Below are positions 26,425 to 36,753 of a stretch of DNA of 64,000 bases, piece after piece. The notes below the pieces were generated by a model. It saw only the letters and a program-made list of their open reading frames with translations. It had not been told where the DNA came from and did not search any database. The position numbers and the translations under genes are program-made. Position 1 is the first letter of the stretch. Every line of letters begins with the position of its first letter. This stretch comes from Pontixanthobacter luteolus (GTDB lineage Bacteria > Pseudomonadota > Alphaproteobacteria > Sphingomonadales > Sphingomonadaceae), in contig NZ_WTYP01000002.1 of assembly GCF_009828095.1 (NCBI RefSeq), positions 625,001 through 689,000 of the forward strand, in the 5' to 3' direction.

Positions 26425-28820
26425 AGTTCTCCCTGACCTGGCTCAAGGATCACCTCGAAACCGAGGCGAGTGTTGCGGAACTGGCGGCGGCGATGAACCG
26501 TATCGGTCTGGAGGTCGAAGGTATCGAGGACCCGGCGGAAAAGCTCGCCGGTTTCACCGTGGCAAAAGTTCTCACTGCGGCCAAGCACCCCGATGCCGAC
26601 AAGCTGCAGGTGCTAACCGTGGACACCGGCGCGGGCGATCCCCTGCAGGTGGTTTGCGGGGCGCCCAATGCGCGCTCGGGGATGAAGGGTGTGCTGGGCC
26701 AGCCCGGCGCTGTCGTGCCTTCCAACGGAATGGAGCTGCGCAAGAGCGCGATCCGCGGCGTCGAATCGAACGGCATGATGTGCTCAGTGCGCGAACTGGA
26801 GCTGGGCGACGAGCATGACGGCATCATCGAGCTGCCCGATGACGCGCCCGTCGGCGAAAGCTTCGCCAGCTATCACGGCACCTCGCCAGTGTTCGATGTG
26901 GCGATTACCCCCAACCGCCCGGACTGTATGGGCGTGCACGGCATCGCGCGCGATCTTGCGGCTGCTGGTATGGGCACGCTGAAGCCGATTGCCATGCCGC
27001 CTTTCGAGGAAGCGGGCGCATGTCCGGTTGAAATCCGCACGGATGATCCGGAAGGTTGCCCAGCATTCTATGGCCGCGTGATTACCGGCGTCCGCAATGG
27101 ACCGTCGCCTGATTGGCTGCAGCAGCGCCTGCAAAGTGCAGGGCAGCGGCCCATCTCGCTGTTGGTCGATCTGACCAATTACCTGATGCTGGCCTATGGC
27201 CGCCCGGCGCACGCTTACGATCTGGCGAAGCTGAACGGTGCCGTCACTGCCCGCCGCGCCAAGGATGGCGAACAGGTACTGGCGCTTAACGAAAAGACCT
27301 ATACGCTTAATAGCGAGATGACCGTCATCGCGGACGATAACGGCGTGCACGACATCGCCGGTATTATGGGCGGCGAGAATTCGGGCTGTTCGGATTCAAC
27401 CACCGACGTGCTGCTCGAAATCGCCTATTTCGATCCTCACCGGATTGGCCAGACGGGCCGCAAGCTGGGCCTGTCGTCCGACGCGCGGACCCGGTTCGAG
27501 CGCGGCGTCGATCCCGCGTTTCTCGATGATGGACTGGACCTGCTGACCGGTCTGATCGCCGAACTCGCAGGGGGCGCAGCGACACAAAAGGTCCGCGCCG
27601 GAACCCCGCCTGCCGAGGCCCGGTCGGTGTCCTTCGATCCAGCTCTGACGCAGCGGCTAGGAGGGGTGGATGTTGCCTCTGACGAGCAGCAGCGGATTCT
27701 CGAATCGCTTGGCTTCGCCGTCGATGCGTCGGCTGTTCCGTGGGCGGTAACCGCGCCTCTGCGCCGCCACGATGTGGAAGGTCCGGCAGATCTGGTCGAG
27801 GAAGTCGTGCGCATTTACGGCATCGACGATATCGCCAGTGTTGCTTTGCCGCGTGCGGAGGGTGTTGCCGTGCCGACCGCGTCGAGCGAACAGAAGCAGG
27901 AGCGGCGCGTTCGCCGTGCTGCTGCGGGCCGCGGGCTGAATGAGGCGGTTACCTGGTCATTCCTGCCGGTGCCGGAGGCAGAACATTTTGCCGACGGTCA
28001 CAAGCTCTGGGCGCTCGACAACCCGATCAGCGAAGACATGAAGGCGATGCGCCCGTCCATGATTCCCGGCTTGCTGATGGCTGCCAAACGCAATGTCGAT
28101 CGCGGCGCCGGTGCGCTGCGGCTGTTCGAGATCGGCCGGCGGTATTTCCGCAATGATGACGGGTCCAGCAACGAGAAGCCGACTGTCGGTGTGGTGCTGG
28201 CGGGCGAGAAAACCCCGCGCGGTTGGGCATCGGGCAAGGCGGTACATTTCGATGCTTTCGACGCCAAGGCAGAGGCTATGGCGCTGCTGGCAGAGGCCGG
28301 CGCCCCGGCTGACAAATTGCAGGTGATGGGCGAGGCCGGCGGTCAATTCCACCCTGGTCAGTCCGGCACCTTGCGTCTGGGACCAAAGAACGTACTGGCC
28401 CGCTTCGGCGCGCTGCATCCCAAGACGCTTGAGGCTTTCGACATTGAAGTGCCGGTCGTCGCGGTGGAGATTTTCCTCGACGCGATCCCTGGAAAGAAGG
28501 GCGCGGCAAGTTTCGCCAGAAGCAATTATTCGCCGCCCGCATTGCAATCCGTCATGCGCGATTTCGCGTTTCTCGTTCCGGCTCAACTGCCGGCAGGCGA
28601 CTTGCAGCGCATGGTCAAGGGTGCGGACAAGGCGAACATCGTGGATGCGCGCATCTTCGATGTCTTTGCCGGTCAGGGCGTGCCAGAGGGCAAGAAATCG
28701 GTCGCGATCGAAGTGACGCTTCAACCTGCCGATAAGAGCTACAAGGAAGAAGACCTGAAAGCGATTTCGGACAAGGTCGTCGCCGCCGCGGCAAAACTCG
28801 GCGCGGAACTGCGCGGCTGA
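26421..28820 (+). CDS. pheT: Phenylalanine-tRNA ligase beta subunit
   Basis: The 799-residue subunit has a tRNA-binding domain at about 40-150, the B3/4 editing domain (about 210-380), B5 and the catalytic-like core, and a C-terminal anticodon-binding FDX-ACB domain (about 705-798). It assembles with PheS as a (alpha-beta)2 enzyme and edits mischarged Tyr. The gene overlaps pheS by 4 bases, and prfC begins 2 bases after its stop. Confidence 0.96.
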   Translation: MKFSLTWLKDHLETEASVAELAAAMNRIGLEVEGIEDPAEKLAGFTVAKVLTAAKHPDADKLQVLTVDTGAGDPLQVVCGAPNARSGMKGVLGQPGAVVPSNGMELRKSAIRGVESNGMMCSVRELELGDEHDGIIELPDDAPVGESFASYHGTSPVFDVAITPNRPDCMGVHGIARDLAAAGMGTLKPIAMPPFEEAGACPVEIRTDDPEGCPAFYGRVITGVRNGPSPDWLQQRLQSAGQRPISLLVDLTNYLMLAYGRPAHAYDLAKLNGAVTARRAKDGEQVLALNEKTYTLNSEMTVIADDNGVHDIAGIMGGENSGCSDSTTDVLLEIAYFDPHRIGQTGRKLGLSSDARTRFERGVDPAFLDDGLDLLTGLIAELAGGAATQKVRAGTPPAEARSVSFDPALTQRLGGVDVASDEQQRILESLGFAVDASAVPWAVTAPLRRHDVEGPADLVEEVVRIYGIDDIASVALPRAEGVAVPTASSEQKQERRVRRAAAGRGLNEAVTWSFLPVPEAEHFADGHKLWALDNPISEDMKAMRPSMIPGLLMAAKRNVDRGAGALRLFEIGRRYFRNDDGSSNEKPTVGVVLAGEKTPRGWASGKAVHFDAFDAKAEAMALLAEAGAPADKLQVMGEAGGQFHPGQSGTLRLGPKNVLARFGALHPKTLEAFDIEVPVVAVEIFLDAIPGKKGAASFARSNYSPPALQSVMRDFAFLVPAQLPAGDLQRMVKGADKANIVDARIFDVFAGQGVPEGKKSVAIEVTLQPADKSYKEEDLKAISDKVVAAAAKLGAELRG

Positions 28821-28822
28821 TC

Positions 28823-30346
28823 ATGACATCCGACAGGCGAACATTTGCGATCATTTCGCATCCCGATGCTGGTAAGACCACGCTGACAGAAAAACTGCTG
28901 CTGCAAGGCGGCGCGATCCACCTTGCGGGCGAGGTCAAGGCGCGCGGGCAGGCGCGGCGCGCACGGTCCGATTGGATGAAGATCGAACAGCAGCGCGGAA
29001 TTTCGGTCACATCCAGCGTGATGACATTCGAGCGGGACGGGATTACCTTCAACCTGCTCGACACGCCGGGGCACGAGGATTTCTCCGAAGACACCTACCG
29101 CACGCTAACGGCGGTCGATTCGGCGATCATGGTGATCGATGCCGCCAAGGGTATCGAACCGCAGACGCGCAAGCTGTTCGAGGTTTGCCGGCTGCGCAGC
29201 GTGCCGATCATTACCTTCGTCAACAAGGTCGACCGCGAAGGGCGCCCGGTTTTCGAATTGCTCGATGAAATTGCCGACATGCTGGCGCTCGACGTCAGCC
29301 CGCAAATGTTTCCGGTCGGAATGGGTGGCCAGTTTGAAGGCATTCTGGAATTCGAAGGCGGCACTGTCGCGCGCCCTGAAGGTCCGTCGAAAGAATTTCT
29401 GGGTAAGCGGGACGCAGATCCGGTTTTGCCTGACGAAGTCGCAGAAAATGCCGAACTGGCGCAGATCGGTTATCCCGAGTTCGATCTGGAAGCCTATCGC
29501 AATGGCGATCTGACGCCGGTCTATTTCGGTTCTGCGCTGAAGAATTTCGGCGTTACCGAGTTGATCGATGCGATTGCCAAATATGCTCCGCCGCCCCGGC
29601 CGCAGCCGGCCGGTGAAACTCAGGTGCAGCCCGATGACGACGAGGTTACCGGTTTCATCTTCAAGGTTCAGGCCAATATGGACCCGAACCACCGCGACCG
29701 GATCGCCTTCATGCGGCAGGTTTCGGGCACGTTTAAACGCGGGATGAAATTGATTCCGTCGGGTCTTGGCAAGCCGATCGCGATCCATTCTCCGATCCTG
29801 TTCTTTGCGCAGGACCGCGAAATTGCCGACACCGCCGAGGCGGGTGATATCATCGGCATCCCCAATCACGGGACTTTGCGGGTTGGCGACACGCTGAGCG
29901 AAAACAACAAGCTGCGATTTACCGGACTGCCCAATTTCGCGCCGGAGATTCTCCGCCGGGTCCAGCTGAAAGACCCGACCAAGACCAAGCAGCTGCGCAA
30001 GGCGCTGGACGACCTTTCCGAAGAGGGCGTGATCCAGGTATTTTATCCCGAACTGGGTGCGAACCATATCGTGGGCGTAGTCGGCCAGTTGCAGCTGGAA
30101 GTGCTGATCTCGCGGTTGTCGGCGGAATACAAGGTCGAAGCTGCGCTGGAGGCGGCCCCGTTTGCGACGGCCCGCTGGGTAAAGGGCGAAGGTCAGGCGA
30201 TGAAGGATTTCGAGGAATTCAATCGCCCTCATCTCGCCAAGGACCGCGATGGCGACCTTGTGTTTCTGGCCAAGTCCCCGTGGGATGTGAGCTATCAGGA
30301 AGAGAAAAATCCAGATCTGAAATTTTCCGCTACCAAGGAGCGGTGA
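28823..30346 (+). CDS. prfC: Peptide chain release factor 3
   Basis: The 507-residue translational GTPase removes RF1/RF2 from the ribosome after termination. The G-motifs are clear: HPDAGKTT (G1), DTPGHEDF (G3) and NKVDRE (G4). The domain order matches RF3 and the length is close to, slightly shorter than, the E. coli protein. It starts 2 bases after pheT, so it is likely in the same transcript. Confidence 0.94.
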   Translation: MTSDRRTFAIISHPDAGKTTLTEKLLLQGGAIHLAGEVKARGQARRARSDWMKIEQQRGISVTSSVMTFERDGITFNLLDTPGHEDFSEDTYRTLTAVDSAIMVIDAAKGIEPQTRKLFEVCRLRSVPIITFVNKVDREGRPVFELLDEIADMLALDVSPQMFPVGMGGQFEGILEFEGGTVARPEGPSKEFLGKRDADPVLPDEVAENAELAQIGYPEFDLEAYRNGDLTPVYFGSALKNFGVTELIDAIAKYAPPPRPQPAGETQVQPDDDEVTGFIFKVQANMDPNHRDRIAFMRQVSGTFKRGMKLIPSGLGKPIAIHSPILFFAQDREIADTAEAGDIIGIPNHGTLRVGDTLSENNKLRFTGLPNFAPEILRRVQLKDPTKTKQLRKALDDLSEEGVIQVFYPELGANHIVGVVGQLQLEVLISRLSAEYKVEAALEAAPFATARWVKGEGQAMKDFEEFNRPHLAKDRDGDLVFLAKSPWDVSYQEEKNPDLKFSATKER

Positions 30347-30377
30347 CAAGCCGCGCTTGCGAGCGTAGCATTGTGAA

Positions 30378-30944
30378 ATGGCCGAATTTTTCGACACGCT
30401 GCAGGATGATCATATTGCGATGATTGGCAGGCAGCCGGTGTTCTTCGTGGCCACTGCGGCGGAGGGGTCGCGCGTCAATCTCAGCCCAAAGGGCTATGAC
30501 GCTTTCCGCGTTCTGGAGCCGGGGCGGGTTGCATATCTCGACCTTGGCGGGTCGGGCAACGAAACCCATGCCCATCTGGTGGCGAATGGCCGGATCACGG
30601 TCATGTTCTGCAATTTCGAACAGCCAGCCTTGATCCTCAGAATTTATGGTCAGGGCGTTCCGGTGCTGCCCCAGGATGCACAGTGGGACGCATTGGCGCA
30701 GCATTTCACCCTGCTGCCAGGAACGCGGCAGATCTTCGACATCAAGGTGGAAAGCGTTCAGACCAGCTGCGGTTACGGCGTTCCATTCATGGAATTCGAG
30801 CGTGAGCGGGACACACTGACCAAGCACCATGCCCGCGCCAATCCGTCCGAATGGGCGGCGAAATACGGAATGCAGCTGTCGAGTATTGACGGTTTGCCTG
30901 CGCGGCCGACCGACCGGTACATTCCGGGCGAGCCAGAGGAATAG
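30378..30944 (+). CDS. Pyridoxamine 5'-phosphate oxidase-family flavoprotein
   Basis: The 188-residue protein resembles the FMN-binding split-barrel family, with PVFFVATAAEGSRVNLSPKG and ETHAHLVANGRITVMFC covering the usual FMN contacts. It is not PdxH itself; members of this subgroup have mostly unknown substrates. It follows prfC after 31 bases and precedes the EEP-family gene by 9 bases, so the three may share a transcript. Confidence 0.75.
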   Translation: MAEFFDTLQDDHIAMIGRQPVFFVATAAEGSRVNLSPKGYDAFRVLEPGRVAYLDLGGSGNETHAHLVANGRITVMFCNFEQPALILRIYGQGVPVLPQDAQWDALAQHFTLLPGTRQIFDIKVESVQTSCGYGVPFMEFERERDTLTKHHARANPSEWAAKYGMQLSSIDGLPARPTDRYIPGEPEE

Positions 30945-30953
30945 GCACCTTTC

Positions 30954-31638
30954 GTGAGGCTAAAATTCGCCAGCTATAACATCCACAAGGCCGTGGGCAC
31001 CGACGGGCGCCGCGATGCAGACCGGATCATCACGGTCCTGCGCGAGCTGGATGCGGATATCATCGCCTTGCAGGAGGCGGATTTGCGGGTCGGCCAGAGG
31101 GCCAGCGTTCTGGAACGTGCCGCGCTGGACGACACGCCGTGGAAACCGGTGGATGTGGCCAAGCGGCCGCGCAGCCTGGGTTGGCACGGCAATGCCCTGC
31201 TCGTGCGGCGAAAATTCAAGATCATCAACGCCGAACCGCTCGATCTGCCGACGCTTGAGCCGCGCGGAGCGGCGCGCGCGGACCTCCACATTGACGGAAT
31301 CAGGGTCCGCGTTGTGGGAATGCACCTCGACCTGTCCGGTCTGCGCAGGCGCGATCAGATCAAGGCCGTGCTGGGTCATGTCGAGGATTGCGGGCCAGCC
31401 TGTCCGACAGTGCTGATGGGCGATTTCAACCAATGGGGTAACCAGACCGGGGCGATGCAGGAATTCAATGCGGGCTGGCACATCCTCGACACAGGCCGCA
31501 GCTTCCCCTCGCGCCAGCCGATTGCCCGGCTCGACAGAATTGTGACTTCGCCCGAGTGGGGCTGCCTTGAACAACACGTTCACCACAGCGGCATGGCGGC
31601 ACAGGCATCGGACCATTTGCCGATCGTCGCCCACCTAG

Positions 31639-31655
<17 letters not shown>
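30954..31655 (+). CDS. Endonuclease/exonuclease/phosphatase (EEP) family hydrolase
   Basis: The 233-residue protein shows the EEP fold motifs: ASYNIHK (Asn), ALQEAD (catalytic Glu), VVGMHLD, LMGDFNQWG (Asp-Phe-Asn) and the C-terminal QASDHLPIVA (Asp-His pair). It is a metal-dependent phosphodiesterase or phosphatase; the substrate (DNA, RNA or lipid) is unclear. It starts with GTG at 30954. The final codons overlap an inverted repeat at 31639-31679. Confidence 0.85.
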
Positions 31656-32144
<489 letters not shown>

Positions 32145-32173
32145 CCGCTCTTCCAGACATGAAGGAAACTTCC

Positions 32174-33511
32174 ATGATCCGCAAAATTCTTGGCGGGGCT
32201 GGCGCGCTTGGCGCGTCGTTTGCCGCCGCCGCACCCGCATGGGCACAGGACGCTGCCGAAGCTGCGCCAGCAGTGGCCAATCCCGGAAACAACGCCTGGA
32301 TGATGACATCGACCATTCTGGTCCTGCTGATGATCATTCCCGGCCTGACGCTGTTCTATGGCGGCCTCACCCGCTCGAAAAACATGCTGTCGACCATGAC
32401 CCAAATCGGTGCGACGGCGTCGCTCGCGATGCTCGTATGGGTGATGTGGGGCTTCAGCCTCGCCTTCGGTTCGGAAACCTATGAAGGCGCGCTCGGCCTG
32501 TTTGTCAGCGGGGGCAGCTACTTCCTCTCGGGCATGGACGCCAGCACGACTGCTGCGACGTTCACCGACGAAGTCATCAGCGAATATGTGTTTGTAAGCT
32601 TCCAGATGACCTTCGCCGCGATTACCGCAGCGCTGATCCTTGGTGCGACGGCTGAACGGATGAAGTTCAGCGCAGTGATGGCATTCGTGCCGATCTGGCT
32701 GACCATCGTCTATTTCCCGATTGCCCACATGGTCTGGGCAGGCGGCGGGCTTCTGTTCGAAGCTGGTGCGCTCGATTTCGCCGGCGGCACCGTGGTGCAC
32801 ATCAACGCAGGTGTTTCGGGCCTGGTCCTCGCATTCCTTCTCGGCAAACGCCGCGGCTATCCGGCTGAGCCGATGCCTCCGCACAGCCTGACGCTGACCA
32901 TGGTCGGCACAGGCCTGCTGTGGGTCGGTTGGTTCGGGTTCAACGCCGGTTCCGCTCTTGAAGCGGACGGGTCTGCCGGACTTGCCATGATCAACACCTT
33001 CGTTGCGACAGCAGCCGGTGCCCTGTCCTGGATGGTCATCGAACGTCTCGCTGGTCACAAGGGATCAGCCCTCGGCTTCTGTTCCGGTGTTATCGCCGGT
33101 CTGGTTGCGGTGACCCCGGCTGCCGGCAACTCCGGTCCGTTCGGTGCGATCCTGCTCGGCATCGTATCATCTGCAGTCTGCTACTTCGCGGTTGCCAAGC
33201 TCAAAGCCAAGTTCGGCTATGATGACAGCCTTGATGCGTTCGGCATCCACGGCATTGGCGGCATCGTCGGTGCGATCGGTACAGGCATTGTCTACCAGCC
33301 GTTCCTCGGCGGACCGGGCGATGGCTCGACCGGCGTGGCAGCACAGCTGTGGATCCAGACCGAAGGCGTTCTCGTCACGATCGTCTGGGCCGGTGTCGGC
33401 ACTCTGATCGCCGGGCTTATCGTCAAGGCACTTCTCGGCCTCCGGGTTTCGGAAGAAGCCGAAGTCGACGGCCTCGACATCAGCGAACACGGCGAACGCG
33501 CCTACAACTAA
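32174..33511 (+). CDS. amtB: Ammonium transporter
   Basis: The inner-membrane protein has a cleavable signal peptide (MIRKILGGAGALGASFAAAAPAWAQ) and 11 transmembrane segments, including FYGGLTRSKN, GGTVVHINAG and GFNAGSAL, typical of Amt channels that take up ammonium. The start at 32174 is preferred because GAAGGA lies 7 bases upstream and the signal peptide begins there; the ATG at 32141 overlaps the glnK stop by 4 bases and would add 11 residues. It is followed by an intrinsic terminator. Confidence 0.94.
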   Translation: MIRKILGGAGALGASFAAAAPAWAQDAAEAAPAVANPGNNAWMMTSTILVLLMIIPGLTLFYGGLTRSKNMLSTMTQIGATASLAMLVWVMWGFSLAFGSETYEGALGLFVSGGSYFLSGMDASTTAATFTDEVISEYVFVSFQMTFAAITAALILGATAERMKFSAVMAFVPIWLTIVYFPIAHMVWAGGGLLFEAGALDFAGGTVVHINAGVSGLVLAFLLGKRRGYPAEPMPPHSLTLTMVGTGLLWVGWFGFNAGSALEADGSAGLAMINTFVATAAGALSWMVIERLAGHKGSALGFCSGVIAGLVAVTPAAGNSGPFGAILLGIVSSAVCYFAVAKLKAKFGYDDSLDAFGIHGIGGIVGAIGTGIVYQPFLGGPGDGSTGVAAQLWIQTEGVLVTIVWAGVGTLIAGLIVKALLGLRVSEEAEVDGLDISEHGERAYN

Positions 33512-33593
33512 TTCACCAGGTACGGCGGGGCCGGGAGATCCTCTCCCCTCCCGTTCCCGCCGCACAACGTTCCTCCTGCGAACAACACTCAAC

Positions 33594-33626
33594 GGGCCGG
33601 CGCTGCAAAGCTCCGGCCCCTTTTTT
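33594..33626 (+). terminator. Intrinsic terminator after amtB
   Basis: GGGCCGG (33594-33600) pairs with CCGGCCC (33613-33619), with inner GCT/AGC pairs, followed by C and TTTTTT (33621-33626). It lies about 80 bases after the amtB stop and is well formed. Confidence 0.9.
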
Positions 33627-33693
33627 GTGTGGGCGCATTTGTGCTGGCGAGAACCTCGCCCGGATATCCCCAAGCAGTAGTGTGGTTCCGGCC

Positions 33694-35277
33694 CTAGCCG
33701 CCGTTCATGATGAAGTCGGCGCAGCGTTCGCCGATCATGATCGACGGGGCATTGGTGTTGCCGCTGACGATCTTGGGCATAACGCTGGCATCGGCGATCC
33801 ACAGGCCGTCAACGCCGCGCGCCTTCAGCTTGGTATCGACAACGCTGTTCTCGTCGGCCCCCATCCGGCACGTGCCGACAGGGTGATAGACGGTGTCTGC
33901 ACGGTTGCGGATCAGCTGATCGAGAGCATCGTCGTCGTTCAGATTGATCTCGTGGCGGTCCTTCGGTTCGTAATCCGCCAGCGGCGAAGCCTCGGCAATC
34001 CGGTGAGACAAGCGCACGCCTGCGCGCAGCACCGCGATGTCGCGTTCATCATCGAGGAAATTGGGGTCGATACGCGGCGCATCTTTCGTGTCAGCCGAAT
34101 TCAGGCGCACTGTCCCCCGGCTTTCGGGCCGAAGGACGCAGGCGTGGAGCGAAAAGCCGTGCCCTTTTACCTTTTCGCGTCCGTGATCTTCCAGCATCGC
34201 CGGAACGAAATGCCACTGGATGTCGGGGGCGGGGGCATCGGGCATCACGCTCCAGAAACCGCCGGCCTCTGCATAGGGGGTGGTCATGATGCCGGTGCGT
34301 TTGCGCCGGTGTTCGATGATCGCCTTGGCCATGCGGGCAGTCCCGGCGGCGCTGTCGCCTATCGGGTCCTTGGATTCGGTTTCCCAGCTCGACACGTAAT
34401 CGATATGGTCCTGCAGGTCGCTGCCAACTGCTGGCGCGTCGCGAACCACGTTAATCCCGTGCTCCTTCAGGTGGGCCGCCGGACCGATGCCGGAAACCAT
34501 CATGATCTGAGGTGAATTGAATGCACCGGCAGACAGGATCACGCCGCCGCGCGCGGTCAGGATCTTGCGCCGCCGGCCCTGCCTGATCGCGACGCCCGTA
34601 ACCTTGCCGCCTTCGATGATCAGCTTGTCGACCAGCGTCTTCGTGCGGATTTCAAGATTGGGCATATCCCGCAGCGGTTCGATATACGCACGCGCGGCTG
34701 ACCAGCGTTCACCATTGCGCTGCGTCACTTGGTAGACACCGAAGCCATCCTGACGCTGGCCGTTGAAATCCTCATTCAGCCGCAGTTGGAGCGACTCCGC
34801 ACTCGATACAAAAGCCTTGCTGGTCGGGTTCACCCATTTCTGGTCGGAAACGAACAGCGGACCTTCACCGCCATGGAAATCGTCCGCGCCGCGTTCGTTG
34901 CTTTCCGCGTATTTGAAAAACGGCAGGACATCATCATAGCTCCAGCCATCGCAGCCGAGCTCAGCCCAATTATCGTAATCCCACTTGTTACCGCGAATGT
35001 AGACCATCGCATTGATGGCCGATGATCCGCCCAGACCTTTGCCCCTCGGTTGATAGCCTATGCGGCCGTTCAACCCCTTTTGCGGGACCGTGTCATACCG
35101 GTAATTGGTGTTCTTTAGGAGGAACGGCATGAAGCCGGGCGTTTTGACCAGCATGTTGTCGTTACGCCCACCTGCCTCGAGCAGGCAGACGCTGTGCTTG
35201 CCATATTCTGCGAGCCTGCCGGCAACAGCGCTGCCCGCGCTGCCTCCGCCGATTACGATGTAGTCGAACTGATCCAT
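33694..35277 (-). CDS. GMC-family FAD oxidoreductase (choline/alcohol dehydrogenase-like)
   Basis: The 527-residue flavoenzyme has the FAD-binding GGGSAGSAVAGRLAE at the N-terminus, the GMC signature GKGLGGSSAINAMVYIRG, ILSAGAFNSPQIMM, and the C-terminal catalytic His region YHPVGTCRMG with VSGNTNAPSIMIGER. It oxidises a primary alcohol, perhaps choline, a long-chain or a polyethylene-glycol-like alcohol; the substrate is not determined. It lies 21 bases before the start of the sterol-desaturase-like gene (same strand, downstream), so the two may be cotranscribed. Confidence 0.88.
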   Translation of the reverse strand: MDQFDYIVIGGGSAGSAVAGRLAEYGKHSVCLLEAGGRNDNMLVKTPGFMPFLLKNTNYRYDTVPQKGLNGRIGYQPRGKGLGGSSAINAMVYIRGNKWDYDNWAELGCDGWSYDDVLPFFKYAESNERGADDFHGGEGPLFVSDQKWVNPTSKAFVSSAESLQLRLNEDFNGQRQDGFGVYQVTQRNGERWSAARAYIEPLRDMPNLEIRTKTLVDKLIIEGGKVTGVAIRQGRRRKILTARGGVILSAGAFNSPQIMMVSGIGPAAHLKEHGINVVRDAPAVGSDLQDHIDYVSSWETESKDPIGDSAAGTARMAKAIIEHRRKRTGIMTTPYAEAGGFWSVMPDAPAPDIQWHFVPAMLEDHGREKVKGHGFSLHACVLRPESRGTVRLNSADTKDAPRIDPNFLDDERDIAVLRAGVRLSHRIAEASPLADYEPKDRHEINLNDDDALDQLIRNRADTVYHPVGTCRMGADENSVVDTKLKARGVDGLWIADASVMPKIVSGNTNAPSIMIGERCADFIMNGG

Positions 35278-35298
35278 GACCTCTCCTTTACGGAAAGG

Positions 35299-36264
35299 TT
35301 AAGCGGCTTCCTCGCCCGGGGCAATTGCGTTGTTATCTGCAATGCGATTTTGGCCCTGATTTTCGGGCTGCTGCGCCTGGCGAGCTTGCCAGCGTTCCCG
35401 GATCATGTCGGACGTTTCTCGGCTGCCGTCGTGGGTCCAGCCGGGTTCGCGCAGCAGATAGGCGAGCTTGTGCCTCCACGGTGCCTTCCAGATATCGGCC
35501 AGCATGCCGATCCATTCATGGAAGACGGCCCACAGCAGGTTGAAACTGCCCAATTGCTTCACGATCCCGTAGCGGATGCGTTCGCTGTCGACCTCGGGCT
35601 GGAACGTGCCGAACAGCTTGTCCCAGATGATGAAGACTCCGGCATAGTTCCGGTCGAGATACAGCGGATTGGTTGCATGGTGCACGCGGTGGTGGCTGGG
35701 CGTGTTCATAACCGCTTCGAACCAGCGCGGCATCTTGCCGATAGCCTCGGTGTGAATCCAGAATTGATAGATCAGGTTGAACCCGCCGGCGACCGCGATC
35801 ATCACCGGATGAACGCCAAGGAAGACGAGCGGCAATTTGAAAGCAAATCCCAGCGTGAATGCCCCGGTCCATGTCTGGCGCAGCGCCGTGCTCAGATTGT
35901 AGTGCTGACTGGAATGATGGTTCACATGGCTTGCCCAGAACCACCTGACGCGGTGCCCGAACCGGTGAATCCAGTAATAGGCAAGATCATCGAGCACGAA
36001 AACAACCGGCCACAGCCACCAGATCGACCACCATTCCGGTCCAAAATCGATGACCCGGTATTCATAGGCGAGCAGGAACAGAAACAGCGCCATGCCGCCA
36101 AGCAGCAGCCCGGCGACGGTGCTGCCGAGGCCGAATGCGAGCGAGGTCAGGGTGTCGCGCGGCTCATACGCTTCCGGCCGGTGCTTGCGGGCCCAGATCA
36201 TCTCTATGATCACCAGCAGGATAAACCCGGGAACGGCATATTCGGTAGGTGAGAAATCGGGCAT
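35299..36264 (-). CDS. Sterol desaturase / fatty-acid hydroxylase family protein
   Basis: The 321-residue integral membrane protein has several hydrophobic segments and the di-iron His clusters of the family: HRFGHR, HVNHHSSQHYN and HHRVHH. It likely hydroxylates or desaturates a membrane lipid or carotenoid using oxygen. The substrate is unknown. Its ATG follows the stop of the small protein gene at 36266-36667 by one base, which suggests translational coupling, and the GMC oxidoreductase follows it. Confidence 0.85.
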   Translation of the reverse strand: MPDFSPTEYAVPGFILLVIIEMIWARKHRPEAYEPRDTLTSLAFGLGSTVAGLLLGGMALFLFLLAYEYRVIDFGPEWWSIWWLWPVVFVLDDLAYYWIHRFGHRVRWFWASHVNHHSSQHYNLSTALRQTWTGAFTLGFAFKLPLVFLGVHPVMIAVAGGFNLIYQFWIHTEAIGKMPRWFEAVMNTPSHHRVHHATNPLYLDRNYAGVFIIWDKLFGTFQPEVDSERIRYGIVKQLGSFNLLWAVFHEWIGMLADIWKAPWRHKLAYLLREPGWTHDGSRETSDMIRERWQARQAQQPENQGQNRIADNNAIAPGEEAA

Positions 36265-36265
36265 T

Positions 36266-36667
36266 TCAGCGCGCCTCCAGCCGCCGCAAGCTCGCCGCCC
36301 AGACTTGTGCCTGGCGGCCCAGATCGAGGGTCACCGCGCCGAACGGGCGATCCTCGGCCTCGATTGTGAGAAGATTCTGGTCCAGCCGCGCTGTAGGCCG
36401 CCGATCAAGCAAGCGGCCAGCAAAGTGTGCACCGTGCCGGCGCAGCACCATGACACGGCCATCCCCGTCGCGCAGCAGAGCGCCGTAACCGGCGCGGTCG
36501 ATAGCGATTTCAATCGGGTCGAAGCCGGTCATGATCTCGTCAGCCAGTTCGCGCGCTTCGGCCTCGCTCCGGATGCGCCGGTCGCCGCCAAGCTGCATCT
36601 TTCCCGCAAGCCATGCGAGAGCAAGAATCGCCAGAAGAGATCCGCCTATCTGCAGAAGCTGGTCCAT
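36266..36667 (-). CDS. Small membrane-anchored hypothetical protein
   Basis: The 133-residue protein has an N-terminal transmembrane segment (about 5-24, LQIGGSLLAILALAWLAG) and a soluble, Arg/Asp-rich remainder. It resembles no named domain, but its size and position before a sterol-desaturase-like gene (1 base apart) make it a candidate accessory factor. It is divergent from the M20 amidohydrolase gene. Confidence 0.6.
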   Translation of the reverse strand: MDQLLQIGGSLLAILALAWLAGKMQLGGDRRIRSEAEARELADEIMTGFDPIEIAIDRAGYGALLRDGDGRVMVLRRHGAHFAGRLLDRRPTARLDQNLLTIEAEDRPFGAVTLDLGRQAQVWAASLRRLEAR

Positions 36668-36753
36668 GTGGTCGTTACTGACACAAATGTCAGTTTGCGT
36701 CGAGACTTGCCTGATCCGATCGACGCACTAGGCTCTGGGCAAAGGGGAATGAA

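Noticed and set aside
29105-30397. Open frame of 430 codons on the minus strand
   Set aside because: It is a shadow of prfC, which has all GTPase motifs.
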